Origin: Candidatus Sungbacteria bacterium RIFCSPHIGHO2_02_FULL_52_23
GTDB lineage: Bacteria > Patescibacteriota > Minisyncoccia > Sungbacterales > HO2-52-23
DNA length: 5,630 nt
Direction: 5' to 3'
Assembly (NCBI GenBank): GCA_001820655.1
Contig: MHQM01000044.1
Location: 1-5,630, forward strand
Part shown: in pieces, positions 5,528 to 5,630 of the stretch
Layout: each line of letters begins with the position of its first letter
Numbering within the stretch: the stretch's first letter is position 1
Position numbers and translations under genes: made by a program
The notes under the pieces: model-generated
What the model saw: only the letters and a program-made list of their open reading frames with translations
What the model was told of the DNA's origin: nothing
Database searches by the model: none

Positions 5528-5630
5528 AGACCACCTGCGTAAAGATTTTCGTAGTCAAGACGCGAGGCGTATTTCGCACCGGCGAAATCGCCCCGTCTCC
5601 GAAATTGTCAGATTTCGTGCGAGTATTGGA
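5528..5630. mobile_element. MITE-like palindromic element, copy 3 (cut by window end)
   Basis: Bases 5527-5570 match the reverse complement of copy 1 (1713-1756) at 42 of 44 positions, and 5590-5605 match the reverse complement of 1681-1696 exactly. The terminus reads AGACCACCTGCGTAAAGAT, two changes from copy 1. The apical hairpin is ATTTCGC, ACCG, GCGAAAT (5571-5588), different in sequence from that of copy 1. The 16-base TCAGATTTCGTGCGAG (5608-5623) is shared exactly with copy 2. The distal inverted repeat lies beyond the window. The left flank is ATT (5525-5527), so an ATT is predicted after the missing GGTCT end. Confidence 0.75.

Noticed and set aside
4861..5529. 222-codon plus-strand open frame opposite the exporter
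   Set aside because: Extremely His/Arg/Asp-rich translation typical of the complement of a membrane protein gene; no family features.
1640..5630. CRISPR array formed by the three related repeats
   Set aside because: Copies are thousands of bases apart, differ in length, have long terminal inverted repeats, and no spacer-repeat periodicity exists.

Overview
The window most likely comes from a member of the Candidate Phyla Radiation (Patescibacteria, Parcubacteria-like). This is an inference from several signs: a secreted protein combining a peptidoglycan-binding domain with Pro/Cys-rich linkers and Fn3 repeats, a shortened cold-shock protein, no Shine-Dalgarno motif in front of any gene, and compact intergenic hairpins with an A-tract and a T-tract at the base of the stem. 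TGA is used as a stop by two genes, which argues against the CPR lineages that recode UGA as glycine.

Layout: the plus strand opens with the 3' part of a membrane protein resembling the end of a GT-C (PMT/ArnT-like) glycosyltransferase (3-911). It meets, tail to tail with a 6-bp overlap, a minus-strand GT2 enzyme of the polyprenyl-phosphate mannose synthase type (906-1625). Everything after that is also on the minus strand: the secreted PG-binding/Fn3 protein (1877-3433), a CspA-type cold-shock protein (3577-3780) and an MFS_3/EntS-like exporter (4222-5463). The first two could form a lipid-linked mannose donor and membrane mannosyltransferase pair.

The most interesting content is non-coding. 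Three copies of one palindromic, apparently non-autonomous mobile element lie between genes (1643-1755, 4057-4215 and 5528 to the window edge). They share a terminal inverted repeat starting AGACCTACTG and an internal CAGATTTCG module. The two complete copies are each bounded by a 3-bp direct repeat (AGT and TAT). Copies 1 and 3 share an arm at 42/44 bases, yet their apical stems differ in sequence while both still pair, so structure seems to be kept over sequence. Copies 2 and 3 flank the exporter gene.

Three further perfect inverted repeats (18-21 bp arms) at 1813-1853, 3533-3570 and 5471-5520 look like bidirectional terminators. Plausible sigma70-type promoters are visible for the cold-shock gene (strong), the Fn3 protein (good) and the exporter (extended -10 only, possibly leaderless). 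All function calls rest on reading motifs by eye; no search was run.
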